DNA of 64,000 nucleotides. Origin: a candidate division KSB1 bacterium. GTDB lineage: Bacteria; Zhuqueibacterota; Zhuqueibacteria; Zhuqueibacterales; Zhuqueibacteraceae. The notes beneath the pieces were generated by a model. That model worked only from the letters and a program-made list of their open reading frames with translations, was not told the DNA's origin and made no database searches. Positions 20,720 through 29,607 of the stretch are shown piece after piece (within the stretch, counting starts at the first letter, position 1; each line of letters opens with the position of its first letter). The translations under genes and the position numbers were made by a program. The DNA lies in assembly GCA_034506255.1 (NCBI GenBank), contig JAPDPX010000008.1:310001-374000 (forward strand), in the 5' to 3' direction.

Positions 20720-22000
20720 CTAAAGAACCGGCAGGGCCTCCCTGAACCGGGGCGTCTGCTGTTTGCCCTCGTCCTGCAATCTTTCCATGAACAACTCGAC
20801 CACCCGCGGCGTGCTGATGCGCTCGTCGAAAAGTTGCTGCACGCGCTGCCGGCCGGCGGCTGCCAGGGAGCGGCGCAGTTCGACATCACGAAAGAGGCGG
20901 GTGAGCGCAGCGGCGGCGGCCTCCGGATCATCGGCGGCAACAATCAACCCGGTGCGGCCCGGCTCGATCAGTTCGCCGATGGCATTCAAGGGGGTGGCGA
21001 TCACGGCCACACCGCTGGCGAGCGCTTCGATGTACACATTGGGAATGCCCCAGTGCAGATAAGGCCGCGGCAGCAGGATGAATACATCCGCCCAGCGCCG
21101 CAGCGGCCGCAAGGCTTCCTGGGAAAGATAACCGGACAGCGTGACTTGCTGCTCCAGCCGGTGGCGGCGAATCAGGGATTGCAGCCGCGCCTTCTCCGGG
21201 CCTTCCCCCACGATGCGGCACTGCAGAGGCACTCCCGCACCTTTCAACACGGCACAGGCTTCAATGAGCGTGTCGAAGCCTTTGGTGTGATAGAGGGTGC
21301 CGATGGAAAGAATGCGCAGAAACGCCGCCGGCCCCTCTTTGTTTTGCGCATCCTCGTGGAAGGCGGCAAGATCGTGGCCGTGATAGATGAGCTTGATGTC
21401 GCCGCCCTTTTCCGGCACGAGCTGGGTGAGATGCACCTGGTTGTAAGCGGTGCAGGTCAGAACGAACTCGCTGGCGCGCAGCTTGTTGACCAGCATGGTG
21501 TCGTCCTCGTAGATGTCATGGGCATGCGCGGAAAAGCTGTAGCGCAGTCCGGTCAGGCGGTGAATGATCCAGGCTGCGGTCGCCGGAAACGTCGCCCAAA
21601 AGCCGTGCACCAGGGTAACGCCACGGTGCTGCGCCAGGCGGGCATAGCACACCGCCTGGGGGAAGAGCAGCAGGTTTTTGAGCAAGGTTTTGGGACGGCG
21701 CCGGCTCTCCCAAACCAGCCGCCACAACGTGCGCAGGTAGCGCGCCGGATGGCGTGCAATGAAGTAAAGCTGCGCCAGCCACACCTCCCGGGAAAGCAGG
21801 AAGGGCCGGTGAATCAGATGGGGCAGCAGCGCTTCCGCTTGCGGATGCCGCAGGCGCTGGCGTGATTTCTTGATCGAATAAATGTCGAACCGCAAGCCGG
21901 CAGCCGCCAATGCCGCCATCTCGCGCAGAATGAAGGTCTCGTCGAAACAGGGAAACTGGGAGAGCAAAAAGGCAACGCGTTGCTTGTTGATGCTGGTCAT
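20720..22000 (-). CDS. Glycosyltransferase family 4, colanic acid WcaL-like
   Basis: 426 residues from the ATG at 22000; a GTG at 22009 would add three. The N-terminus has VAFLLSQFPCFDETFILREM, typical of the WcaL/AmsK-type enzymes that include colanic acid transferases. SFSAHAHDIY follows in the acceptor domain. The donor domain has LSIGTLYHTKGFDTLI and IVGEGPEKARL. The E-x7-E motif is altered: HWGIPNVYIEALASG has Trp where the first Glu usually sits. The second Glu is kept, so the enzyme may still be active. It is 22 bases downstream of the flippase gene and is part of the exopolysaccharide operon. Confidence 0.88.
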   Translation of the reverse strand: MTSINKQRVAFLLSQFPCFDETFILREMAALAAAGLRFDIYSIKKSRQRLRHPQAEALLPHLIHRPFLLSREVWLAQLYFIARHPARYLRTLWRLVWESRRRPKTLLKNLLLFPQAVCYARLAQHRGVTLVHGFWATFPATAAWIIHRLTGLRYSFSAHAHDIYEDDTMLVNKLRASEFVLTCTAYNQVHLTQLVPEKGGDIKLIYHGHDLAAFHEDAQNKEGPAAFLRILSIGTLYHTKGFDTLIEACAVLKGAGVPLQCRIVGEGPEKARLQSLIRRHRLEQQVTLSGYLSQEALRPLRRWADVFILLPRPYLHWGIPNVYIEALASGVAVIATPLNAIGELIEPGRTGLIVAADDPEAAAAALTRLFRDVELRRSLAAAGRQRVQQLFDERISTPRVVELFMERLQDEGKQQTPRFREALPVL

Positions 22001-22022
22001 GGTTGTCACCGGCTACGCTGGC

Positions 22023-23513
22023 TCAGCCGCGCCGCAGGAGTGCGAGACGGCGGCGCAGGTAAGTCTTGAGGTTTTGGCGAAAGGTGGCATCGATGACCGC
22101 CACCAGGGCGAAATAGACGACGATACCCACTGCGGTTTCCGCCAGGAGATCGATCAGCGGGGTTGCGACATGCACACGGACCACCGCGAGATACATGAGC
22201 GCGCCCGCGGCCAGATACTTGCTCATCGCCATCCAGGGAAGCTGCAGCCCGAGGAAGCGCTTGGTGTAGAAGGTCACCACGACCGCCATGAACAGATAGC
22301 TCGCCAGTTTGGCGATGGCCGCGCCCAAAATTCCCAGCCGCGGGATCAACAGCCAGTTGCCGAGCAGGTTCACCAGCATCGCGCCGGTGAGGATGCCGAC
22401 CAGCCGCCGGGTTTTCTTCTGGATGTAGTGGCTGGCGGCGAGAATCGGCAGGGCGCCGTTGATCATCAGGCCGACGATGGTCCACGGAATGATGGCACTG
22501 CCGGCGACGAATTTTTCCGAGGCCACCACGCGGATGAAGTTGTTGCCGACTGCGGCGCAGCCGAAAATCAGTGGCGCGGCGAAAAGCGCATAAGTGCGCA
22601 ACGCGCTCTGCAGAAACTTGCGGGTCTCTTCCTTGCCTTTTTTGGCCCAGGTTTGCATGTACACCGGCATGATGGCGCTGGCAAAGGGCAGCACCACAAT
22701 GTCTTTGAGATAATCGGCCAGATTGTAGGAGGCGCTGTACAGGCCCACCGCAGTGGCGTCGAGGAAAAAGTGAATCAGATAGCGGTCGCTGTAGGCCAGC
22801 AGCATTGAAAAGAACTCGAAGCCGATCAGCGGGAAACCATAAGCCAGCGCCTGCCAGAACACCACCATGGCAAAGTCCCGCCAGTGCAGCGGAGTCCGGC
22901 GCAGGCGCAACGCCAGCAGGGTCAGAAAGGCCAGACTCATGGCGAACACCTGCGCGCCGTAGAACCCGTTGAGCGTGCGGGCAATGAAAAAGAGCGTGGT
23001 CAAAATCGCGGCCAGCGTGGCATATTTGGCGAGCACGCGATAGCCGTTGAAGAGCAGGGTTTGCTGCTCGGCGCGTAAAAAAGCGAGCAACAGGCTTTCG
23101 CCGGCGCGCAGGAAGATCAAAGCGCTGCTCAGCAGCAGCAGACTGGGCAGCACACTTTCACCGAACCAAAACTCCGAAAAGCCCGTGGCCGCCACCACCC
23201 ACAGCACGGTGAAGGCGGCGGCCACCGCCAGTCCGCCGAGCAGCAGCGAGGCGATGAAGGTGCGCACACTGTGCGGCTGCTGCTGTTCGGCATATTCGTT
23301 GTAATAGCGCACGACACTGTTTTGCAAGCCGCATTTGGCGCACGCCACCAGCACGAGCAGGGCATTCGAGATGAGATTCATCAGGCCGTATTCATGCACG
23401 GCAAAGATGCGGGTGGTGATCGGAAACGACACCAGCGTCGACAGCAGAATGAGAATCTCACCGATGGAGTAGTGGGAGGAGTGTCGTAAAAATCGTCCCA
23501 GTGAATGAGTCAT
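22023..23513 (-). CDS. Oligosaccharide flippase (Wzx/PST family)
   Basis: 496-residue polytopic membrane protein with about 12-14 transmembrane segments spread through its length. The N-terminus (SHYSIGEILILLSTLVSFPITTR then EYGLMNLISNALLV) matches the polysaccharide biosynthesis/MOP superfamily that flips undecaprenyl-linked repeat units across the inner membrane. A conserved block ASYNLADYLKDIVVLPFASAIMPVY sits near the middle. It lies nine bases after the upstream GT4 gene and 22 bases before the next, so it is tightly packed in the operon. Together with the Wzy-, Wzc- and Wza-like genes it defines a Wzy-dependent pathway. Confidence 0.9.
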   Translation of the reverse strand: MTHSLGRFLRHSSHYSIGEILILLSTLVSFPITTRIFAVHEYGLMNLISNALLVLVACAKCGLQNSVVRYYNEYAEQQQPHSVRTFIASLLLGGLAVAAAFTVLWVVAATGFSEFWFGESVLPSLLLLSSALIFLRAGESLLLAFLRAEQQTLLFNGYRVLAKYATLAAILTTLFFIARTLNGFYGAQVFAMSLAFLTLLALRLRRTPLHWRDFAMVVFWQALAYGFPLIGFEFFSMLLAYSDRYLIHFFLDATAVGLYSASYNLADYLKDIVVLPFASAIMPVYMQTWAKKGKEETRKFLQSALRTYALFAAPLIFGCAAVGNNFIRVVASEKFVAGSAIIPWTIVGLMINGALPILAASHYIQKKTRRLVGILTGAMLVNLLGNWLLIPRLGILGAAIAKLASYLFMAVVVTFYTKRFLGLQLPWMAMSKYLAAGALMYLAVVRVHVATPLIDLLAETAVGIVVYFALVAVIDATFRQNLKTYLRRRLALLRRG

Positions 23514-23522
23514 GCAGTCGAA

Positions 23523-24689
23523 TCAAGACTTCTCACGCAACAGATCATGGTAAAGCCGGGCATGGTTGGCCGCCATGACTGCGACACTGAAGCATTCACA
23601 CACGCGGGCGCGTGCGGCTTTGCCCATTTGGGCGCGCAGCGCCGGGGAAGCCAACAGGGTGAGCAAGGCTTGTTGCAATTCCGTGACTTGAGCCGGTGCC
23701 ACCAGCAGGCCGGTGACCCCGTCCACCACCTGTTCCGGGCTCCCCCCCACGCGCGTGGCGATGACCGGCAACCCCGCGGCCATCGCTTCCAAAATCGCAT
23801 TTGAAAAGCCTTCGGAAAGCGAAGGCGAAACCAAAATATCCAGCGTGTGCAGCACCGCGTCGATGTCACGGCGCGCTCCCAGAAAACGCACGCGGCCGCC
23901 GATGCCGCAGGCCACCGCCAGGTTTTGCAGTTCCTGCAATTGGCCGTTTTGTGCCTCCTGGCCGCACAACAGCAGCAGGGCCTCGGGGAAACGATCGGCG
24001 ATCCGGGCAAAAGCCTGCAACAAATAACGATGGCCCTTGGCCGGCCGCAGGTTGGCAACCACGCCAATGACCAGCGCCTGCGGCGGCAGGTCCAACTCGC
24101 GGCGCTTGGCCGTGCGGTCCGCGGCGCCGGCGATGCGGGCGACATCAATGCCGTTGTAAAGCAGGGTAATGGTTTCCGGCTGCCTGCCGGAACGCTGCGC
24201 CACGGCGGCACGCACCGCGAGCGAATTGGCGGTGACCGCGGTGGCGAGATGGCGGTCGACCCAATCGTTCAACCGTGTGATGTGCACGCCGTCAAAGCCG
24301 CCCAGGTCGCGATGGCTGGTGATGAGCACCGGCACACCGGCGAGTTTGCCCAACAACCCGCCCAGCACGTTGCTGGTTGCCAGAAAGGCGTGCACAATGC
24401 GCGGACGAAGCCGGCGCAGGCTGCGATACAACCTGTGGGCGGCAGGCAACGCGCGCGGCTGCACCCAATTGGCCTGCCCGATGACACACACAGCAATGCC
24501 GGCGTGCTGCAGGCGTTCCCGCAACTCTGGGTCGGCCTGCGAGAGGGCAATGACATGCGGCTGGAATTGCCGGCGGTCGAGATGCAGGACAAGCTCGATG
24601 ATTTGCAGCGGCGTGCCGCCGTGCGTGAGCTTGTCGGTCAAATAAACAATTGCAACCGGCGGGACCATTGTCTGCGGGCAGGCCGTCAT
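23523..24689 (-). CDS. Glycosyltransferase family 4
   Basis: 388 residues. The ATG at 24689 overlaps the stop of the Wzy-like gene (ATGA), which fixes this start over the longer open frame; ATG 24668 is a second possibility. The acceptor domain has YLTDKLTHGGTPLQI and later HAFLATSNVLGGLLGKL. The donor domain has GVVANLRPAKGHRYLL, LLLLCGQEA and the E-x7-E motif in SEGFSNAILEAMAAGLPVIAT. This is a retaining GT-B enzyme that builds the lipid-linked repeat unit. It is the first of three GT4 enzymes in transcription order. Confidence 0.9.
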   Translation of the reverse strand: MTACPQTMVPPVAIVYLTDKLTHGGTPLQIIELVLHLDRRQFQPHVIALSQADPELRERLQHAGIAVCVIGQANWVQPRALPAAHRLYRSLRRLRPRIVHAFLATSNVLGGLLGKLAGVPVLITSHRDLGGFDGVHITRLNDWVDRHLATAVTANSLAVRAAVAQRSGRQPETITLLYNGIDVARIAGAADRTAKRRELDLPPQALVIGVVANLRPAKGHRYLLQAFARIADRFPEALLLLCGQEAQNGQLQELQNLAVACGIGGRVRFLGARRDIDAVLHTLDILVSPSLSEGFSNAILEAMAAGLPVIATRVGGSPEQVVDGVTGLLVAPAQVTELQQALLTLLASPALRAQMGKAARARVCECFSVAVMAANHARLYHDLLREKS

Positions 24690-26179
24690 GAAGCCGGGGC
24701 ATGGCCGCCGCGGACCGCAACGGTCACCGGCATGAAAACGGGCGCATGGGCTGCGGCGCGCTGCGCCAGCCGGCGCCGGCGCAGATAGACATACGCATAG
24801 GTGAGCGCCACCAGCACCCAATGCAACCCCACCAACTCCTCCCGCACAAAGCGGGAGCCGAAGAAGTTGACCACCATGATGCCCGGTATGCTTGCCATCC
24901 CGCCCAGCATCCAGCCACGCAGAAAGCGGTCGGCGGTGGTGCGATAGACGCGCAGCATCGTCGCGAACGGCACGAACAGAAGCAGCAGAAAACCGAGCAG
25001 GCCGAATACACCCATCTCCGCGCCCACGCGCAGGAACATGTTGTGGGCATCCATGTTGCGCTCGATATTGGCATAGGCGGGGATGGCCATGCTGAAGGTG
25101 TTGTAGCCGATGCCGGTGACCGGATGGCTCTCGATGATGCGCACCGCACCGCGCCAGATGCGCCAGCGCAAGGCCGAGCTGGTCTCGAGGTGGCGTTCCG
25201 ACTCGTAGGGCGCCGGCACGCGGCCGCCCACGGACTCGTTGGCGGTTTGCAGGCGTGTGCTTTCCATGCGTTCCTGCACCGCTCCCGGTGCCCAAAATTG
25301 ATAAAACGCCACGGCCAGCACCAGCGGTGGAATCATCCAGCGGTAGCGCACCAACGCCACGAACGCCAGCACCACCAGCATGCCGAGATACGCGCCGCGC
25401 GAGAGCAGCAGCAGCAGGCAGATCATTGCCAGGCCAAACAGGCCGAGCAGGAAGAGGCGGCGTTCCGGCTGCCTTTGGTGCAAGCCCAGAGTGAGCACCA
25501 GCACCGGGTAGTAAACAAAGAAGGCGGCCAGATCATTTTCGCCGCCGAAACCGAAGGGCCCGCCAATGCGGTTTTCCTCGGAAATATTCCCCCACCCCAG
25601 AGTCACCAGATCTTTGAGTGTCCACAGGGTGACCACCATGGTCATCAGCACCACCGACGTCACCAGCCGCTTGATGGCCGGGCGGCTAAAACCGGCATTG
25701 GCGATCGGAAAGAACAGCAGCATGGGGCTGAGCCAGCGCTTGAGCGGGTTGAGCTGTTCCGTCATGTAAGCGCTGCCGGCCACGCTGGCCGTCTGCAACA
25801 GCGCCGCCAGACAGAGCAGGCAGAACAGCAGCAGCGCCAAATTCATGACACTGCCGTGCAACAGGCGCCGGCGTTGCAGCATGGCATTGACGAACCAGGT
25901 GCCGAACATCGCCGCGGCCAGGGCATTGAAGAGATTGAATGTCTGCAAGGCCTGGTAGCTGTAGGGCAGGGAGGATTGCAGCGGCAGGAGCACAATCAGG
26001 CCGTGAACCAGCACCTCGTAATGCACCAGGCCCAGCACGGCGAGAATGCTGCCCAGCACCAGACCGGCGGCAATGCCCGCGGAAAACTGTGCCACCGTGA
26101 GCGCCATCAGCACGGAAACGAGCACCACCATGAGTGGATAGGACCGGCTGAGATATTCCTGTCGCAACAATGTACTCAT
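24686..26179 (-). CDS. O-antigen ligase/Wzy-type polysaccharide polymerase
   Basis: 497-residue membrane protein with roughly 12 transmembrane helices and one large periplasmic loop (about 270-380). The Wzy_C/WaaL region has LSRGAYLGMLVVL followed in the loop by SHPVTGIGYNTF and DAHNMFLRVGAEMGVFGL. This R-x3-G and H-x6-G arrangement is typical of polymerases and ligases that join undecaprenyl-linked units in the periplasm. In this locus, with flippase, co-polymerase and export protein, polymerase is more likely than ligase. Start and stop codons overlap both neighbours by the ATGA pattern, so translation is coupled to the Wzc-like gene. Confidence 0.88.
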   Translation of the reverse strand: MSTLLRQEYLSRSYPLMVVLVSVLMALTVAQFSAGIAAGLVLGSILAVLGLVHYEVLVHGLIVLLPLQSSLPYSYQALQTFNLFNALAAAMFGTWFVNAMLQRRRLLHGSVMNLALLLFCLLCLAALLQTASVAGSAYMTEQLNPLKRWLSPMLLFFPIANAGFSRPAIKRLVTSVVLMTMVVTLWTLKDLVTLGWGNISEENRIGGPFGFGGENDLAAFFVYYPVLVLTLGLHQRQPERRLFLLGLFGLAMICLLLLLSRGAYLGMLVVLAFVALVRYRWMIPPLVLAVAFYQFWAPGAVQERMESTRLQTANESVGGRVPAPYESERHLETSSALRWRIWRGAVRIIESHPVTGIGYNTFSMAIPAYANIERNMDAHNMFLRVGAEMGVFGLLGFLLLLFVPFATMLRVYRTTADRFLRGWMLGGMASIPGIMVVNFFGSRFVREELVGLHWVLVALTYAYVYLRRRRLAQRAAAHAPVFMPVTVAVRGGHAPAS

Positions 26180-28380
26180 GCCGCGCTCGTTTTCGTCCGT
26201 TCCGGCAGCAGGGTCTGGCGGCCCATCAGATAAGAGGGGAGATAGCGATCCGGGCCGTACTGTTCCTCCAGGCGCAGACGGTTGAGCACAGCGCCGAGCG
26301 CACGTACTTTCGCCCGGCGCAGCAGGGTCACCGCCTGCTGCGCCGCCGCCATCGGCGTGCGTCCGACTTCCAGCGCGAGCAGAATCAAATCGACCTCGGC
26401 GACGAGCAACAGCGGGTCGGAAATGGGCAGCAGCGGCGGTGCATCGATGATGATGACTTCGTATTGCTCGCGCAGCGAGGCGAACAGGTCCTGCATTTTG
26501 GAACTGATCGACAGCTTCTGAAAAGTGACCGGCCGCGTGCCGGTGGTGATGAAGTCGAGTGCCGCACCGTTCAGCGTCAGGCTGTTGCGCATGCTCTCCA
26601 GCCGGATTTCACCCGCCAGCCAGTTGGACAAACCGGCATCGTGCGGCACACCCAGGCGCAGGTGCATGGTGGGATGATACAGGTCGGCATCGAGCAGCAG
26701 GGTGCGTTTGCCGAAGAGGGTGTAGCTCGCGGCCAGGTTGACGGCAATGGTGGATTTCCCCTCGCCCACGCCCGGGCTGGTCACCATCACGATCTGGCAG
26801 CCCCGGCCCTCGGCCAGCGCCAGATCGGTGTTGACGCGCAGCGCGCGGAAATTTTCCGCCAGATCCGACCCCGGCTCTTCCAGCAGCACCAGCTTGTCGG
26901 CGAGATTGGCGCTGTGGCGGCGCGAGGGGCTGGCGTCCACGATGTGGCCCAGCACCGGCACCCCCAGCTTCTTTTCGACCTCCTCCGCCCTCTTCACCGA
27001 GCGGTCGATGGCTTCGCGCAGATAAGCCAGCCCCACGCCCAAAATCACGCTGATGATCGTACCCATGATCATCTTGAAGGGCCGCCGCCGCGGCACCGGC
27101 CTCAGCGGCCGTTGCGCCGGCTCAATGATGCTGACATTGAGTACCTTCTCCGCCTCCAGGCTTTGGATTTTCTCGTTGGTGCGCAGCATGGCCTGATGCG
27201 CGTCCTGCGCCACGGTCACCTCGCGCTGCAGCTTCAGCAATTCCTGCTGTTCCTCCGGCGGCTGCTCGAAAATGCGGTTGCGATACTCGTTCGCCAGCTT
27301 TTGCAGGGTCGCGATTTTGCTGACCACGTTGTTGTATTCCACCTCTGCCAGCAGGTTTTCGACGTAGAGATCATGCCAGATGATGGCGGGATCGCTCGGT
27401 TTGATGGAATCCGGCGAGGGGGTGCCGGCAAAGCTGCGCAGCTCCTGCAGGGTCGCGTCGATGTCCCGTTTCAGGCTTTGCACCTTGGGATGCCTGTCGG
27501 TGTAGAGTGCCGTGAGCGCCAGCATCTGGCTTTGCAGGTTCACCAGCCGGCGTTTCAGCTCCTCGATGCGGGGAATCTGCGATTCCATGGTGGCCAGCGC
27601 CGGCGCTTTTTCCCGGAGCTGGGCGATTTGTTGCTCGAGGGTGCGCCGCCGTTCGGCAAGCAATTCGCGCTGGCTGATGAGATCGACGATCTGATTCTCG
27701 AAACCCTCGATGCGCTCGCTGATGCGGTCCGCCTCGCGCGTTCGGGTGGCGATGCCGCGGGCGCGTTGAAACTCGGCCAGCCGCTCCTCCGCCTCCACCA
27801 CGCGCTGGTAGGTCTGGCGCAGGCGGTCGCCGTAGAAGTCATGCAGCGCGTCGATGCGCTGCTGAATCGTTTCGAGATGCTGCCGGCGGAACTCCTCCCC
27901 GATGGTCTTCACCAGTTGATAGGCCTCTTCGGGATCGCCGGAGGCGACGGTGACGCGGATGACGTTGCCACCGCGATGATCGGTCTGCATGTGCTCCAGC
28001 AGATAGATCATCGCGTCGCGTTGCGCTTGGGCAACCGCGCTGGAATCGCCGCGGGCATTTCGGATCTTCACCGCCCAGGAGGACTGTGGCATGTTTTGCG
28101 CCACGGCACGGATGACGCGCGCGGCGAAGCTCTGGCTGGTGAGAATATCCATGTAGTTCCCGACGGTCAGGTCGGGGCTGACATCGATATCCGAGCTGAG
28201 CAGGCTGGTGACGGCATCATCCGTGACCGACAGCGCAATGGACGCATGATACTGCGGTTTGCTGAACAGCAGCAAAACCAGCAGCGGAAGCACCAGCGCC
28301 GCCACGGCCAGCAGCACGGTTTTGCGGTGCTTGAAGATGATGTGCCAGTGCTCCTGCAGTTGGAGTCTGTCGAAATCCAT
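26176..28380 (-). CDS. Wzc-like polysaccharide co-polymerase and tyrosine autokinase
   Basis: 734 residues. ATG at 28380 is chosen because AAGGAGG lies about eight bases before it. The N-terminal Wzz domain starts with a membrane helix (TVLLAVAALVLPLLVLLLF). A long coiled-coil periplasmic region follows (about 160-420), including the GNVR-like LNVSIIEPAQRPLRPVPRRRP, then a second helix (MIMGTIISVILGVGLAYL). The BY-kinase domain has Walker A SPGVGEGKST, Walker A' TLLLDADLYHP and Walker B EVIIIDAPP. The C-terminal tyrosine cluster is small (YGPDRYLPSYLMG) compared with E. coli Wzc. It controls chain length and export by cycles of autophosphorylation. No matching low-molecular-weight tyrosine phosphatase is in the window. 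Confidence 0.92.
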   Translation of the reverse strand: MDFDRLQLQEHWHIIFKHRKTVLLAVAALVLPLLVLLLFSKPQYHASIALSVTDDAVTSLLSSDIDVSPDLTVGNYMDILTSQSFAARVIRAVAQNMPQSSWAVKIRNARGDSSAVAQAQRDAMIYLLEHMQTDHRGGNVIRVTVASGDPEEAYQLVKTIGEEFRRQHLETIQQRIDALHDFYGDRLRQTYQRVVEAEERLAEFQRARGIATRTREADRISERIEGFENQIVDLISQRELLAERRRTLEQQIAQLREKAPALATMESQIPRIEELKRRLVNLQSQMLALTALYTDRHPKVQSLKRDIDATLQELRSFAGTPSPDSIKPSDPAIIWHDLYVENLLAEVEYNNVVSKIATLQKLANEYRNRIFEQPPEEQQELLKLQREVTVAQDAHQAMLRTNEKIQSLEAEKVLNVSIIEPAQRPLRPVPRRRPFKMIMGTIISVILGVGLAYLREAIDRSVKRAEEVEKKLGVPVLGHIVDASPSRRHSANLADKLVLLEEPGSDLAENFRALRVNTDLALAEGRGCQIVMVTSPGVGEGKSTIAVNLAASYTLFGKRTLLLDADLYHPTMHLRLGVPHDAGLSNWLAGEIRLESMRNSLTLNGAALDFITTGTRPVTFQKLSISSKMQDLFASLREQYEVIIIDAPPLLPISDPLLLVAEVDLILLALEVGRTPMAAAQQAVTLLRRAKVRALGAVLNRLRLEEQYGPDRYLPSYLMGRQTLLPERTKTSAA

Positions 28381-28451
28381 TCTGTCTGCCTCCTTGCGTG
28401 GAGAAGCTGCCAGGAGCGCCGCCGGAAAACGCAGCGCCCGCAAGCGGAGAT

Positions 28452-29474
28452 TTAGCGGAATTGCGCGTGATGCGCCTGAATGCGGCCCGCCGGGCGGGCG
28501 GCCGGAACCCCCGGCGGCGAGAGGTTGTCGTCCGCGAAGTCGCGGTCATTGTCGGCCCCCGACTCCCCGGCTGCCTGTGGGGTGTTCACAGCATTCTCCT
28601 CCGTCACCCATCTGATTCGATCAATCACCCTGGCCCTGGAGGTGTTCTGCTGCAGCGATTGCCAGACCACCCGCCGGCATTCCCGGATATTCCCGGGCCA
28701 GTCATACTCCTGCAGCGCCGCCAGCGCTGGTGCACTGAAAGTGGCGACCGGTTCCTGGCAGTGCGCGGCGTAGCACGCCGCAAAATGTTGCACGAAATGC
28801 AGAAGGTCTTCCTTGCGCTCACGCAAGGGCGGCAACACATATGCGGTGATGGTGAGCCGGTAAAACAGATCCTGGCGAAAGTGACCGGCGGCCACCTCCT
28901 GTTCCAGAATTTTGCGCGAAGAAGCGAACACACGCAGCACCAGGTGTTTGGTCTGATGCGTCAGCGGGTGCGTCACGCTCTTTTCCTGCAGCAGTCGGAG
29001 CAGCCGCTTTTGCAGTGCGGGTGAGCTGGCCTCGACATGTTTGAGAAAGAGCGTCACCGCGACCTCGGTGGTGTCATTGTCCGCCGACCCGCGCGCCAGC
29101 GGAGTGGCAGCGGTGCAGAGGGCCATCTCCAATTTTTCCTCTGTCATAAGCGGACAGGGGATCACCGTGAACGGCGTATGCCGAAAATTTCCGGCGCTGT
29201 GAATGACGCGTGCCAGCACCTCCTTGCCGGTGCCCGCCTCCCCGCTCAGCAGCAGTGGCAGATGACTGTCCGGGCGGCGTGCTATGCGGTTGTAGAACTG
29301 GTTCAGCGAGGGATGCAGGGTATGCAGCATAAAGGCATCGACAACCTCGTTGCCCTTGTCGCGGAGCGAGGCAAGTGAAGGCGGTGGGTCAGATACGTGT
29401 GTTTGTCGTTGCAAGAGACGCGCAAGCAACTTCCATTTGATAGCCCCACTTTTTCGGCCAGGAGTGTGCCGCAT
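28452..29474 (-). CDS. Degenerate sigma-54-activator-like AAA+ protein
   Basis: 340 residues clearly derived from the central domain of sigma-54 activators. Walker A is kept (GEAGTGKE, 78-85), as are the arginine-finger region FRQDLFYRL (near 199), PPLRERKEDL and WPGNIRE. The GAFTGA contact loop is absent: the stretch between residues 110 and 140 reads ALCTAATPLARGSADN. Walker B is LFLKHV at 142-147 instead of LFLDEI. There is no receiver domain and no C-terminal helix-turn-helix; the last 60 residues look disordered. It can probably bind but not hydrolyse ATP and should not open sigma-54 promoters. It lies 71 bases upstream of the Wzc-like gene, so a regulatory role in this locus is likely. 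Confidence 0.8.
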   Translation of the reverse strand: MRHTPGRKSGAIKWKLLARLLQRQTHVSDPPPSLASLRDKGNEVVDAFMLHTLHPSLNQFYNRIARRPDSHLPLLLSGEAGTGKEVLARVIHSAGNFRHTPFTVIPCPLMTEEKLEMALCTAATPLARGSADNDTTEVAVTLFLKHVEASSPALQKRLLRLLQEKSVTHPLTHQTKHLVLRVFASSRKILEQEVAAGHFRQDLFYRLTITAYVLPPLRERKEDLLHFVQHFAACYAAHCQEPVATFSAPALAALQEYDWPGNIRECRRVVWQSLQQNTSRARVIDRIRWVTEENAVNTPQAAGESGADNDRDFADDNLSPPGVPAARPAGRIQAHHAQFR

Positions 29475-29607
29475 GGTCCTGAATTTTCATACAAGTAATC
29501 TGCCAACGGTCGTTTGTTTTTCACCACCTTCACACGGCGCCAATTGCAGCGAGGAGTCAGTCTCGCCCTATTGATGAGGGCCTGCCCTAAGCCCCTCATT
29601 TGCCTGT

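Noticed and set aside
24701..28455. Long plus-strand frames opposite the Wzy- and Wzc-like genes
   Set aside because: Composition is His/Gln/Arg-rich and no motif is seen; the minus strand encodes complete, coupled genes.
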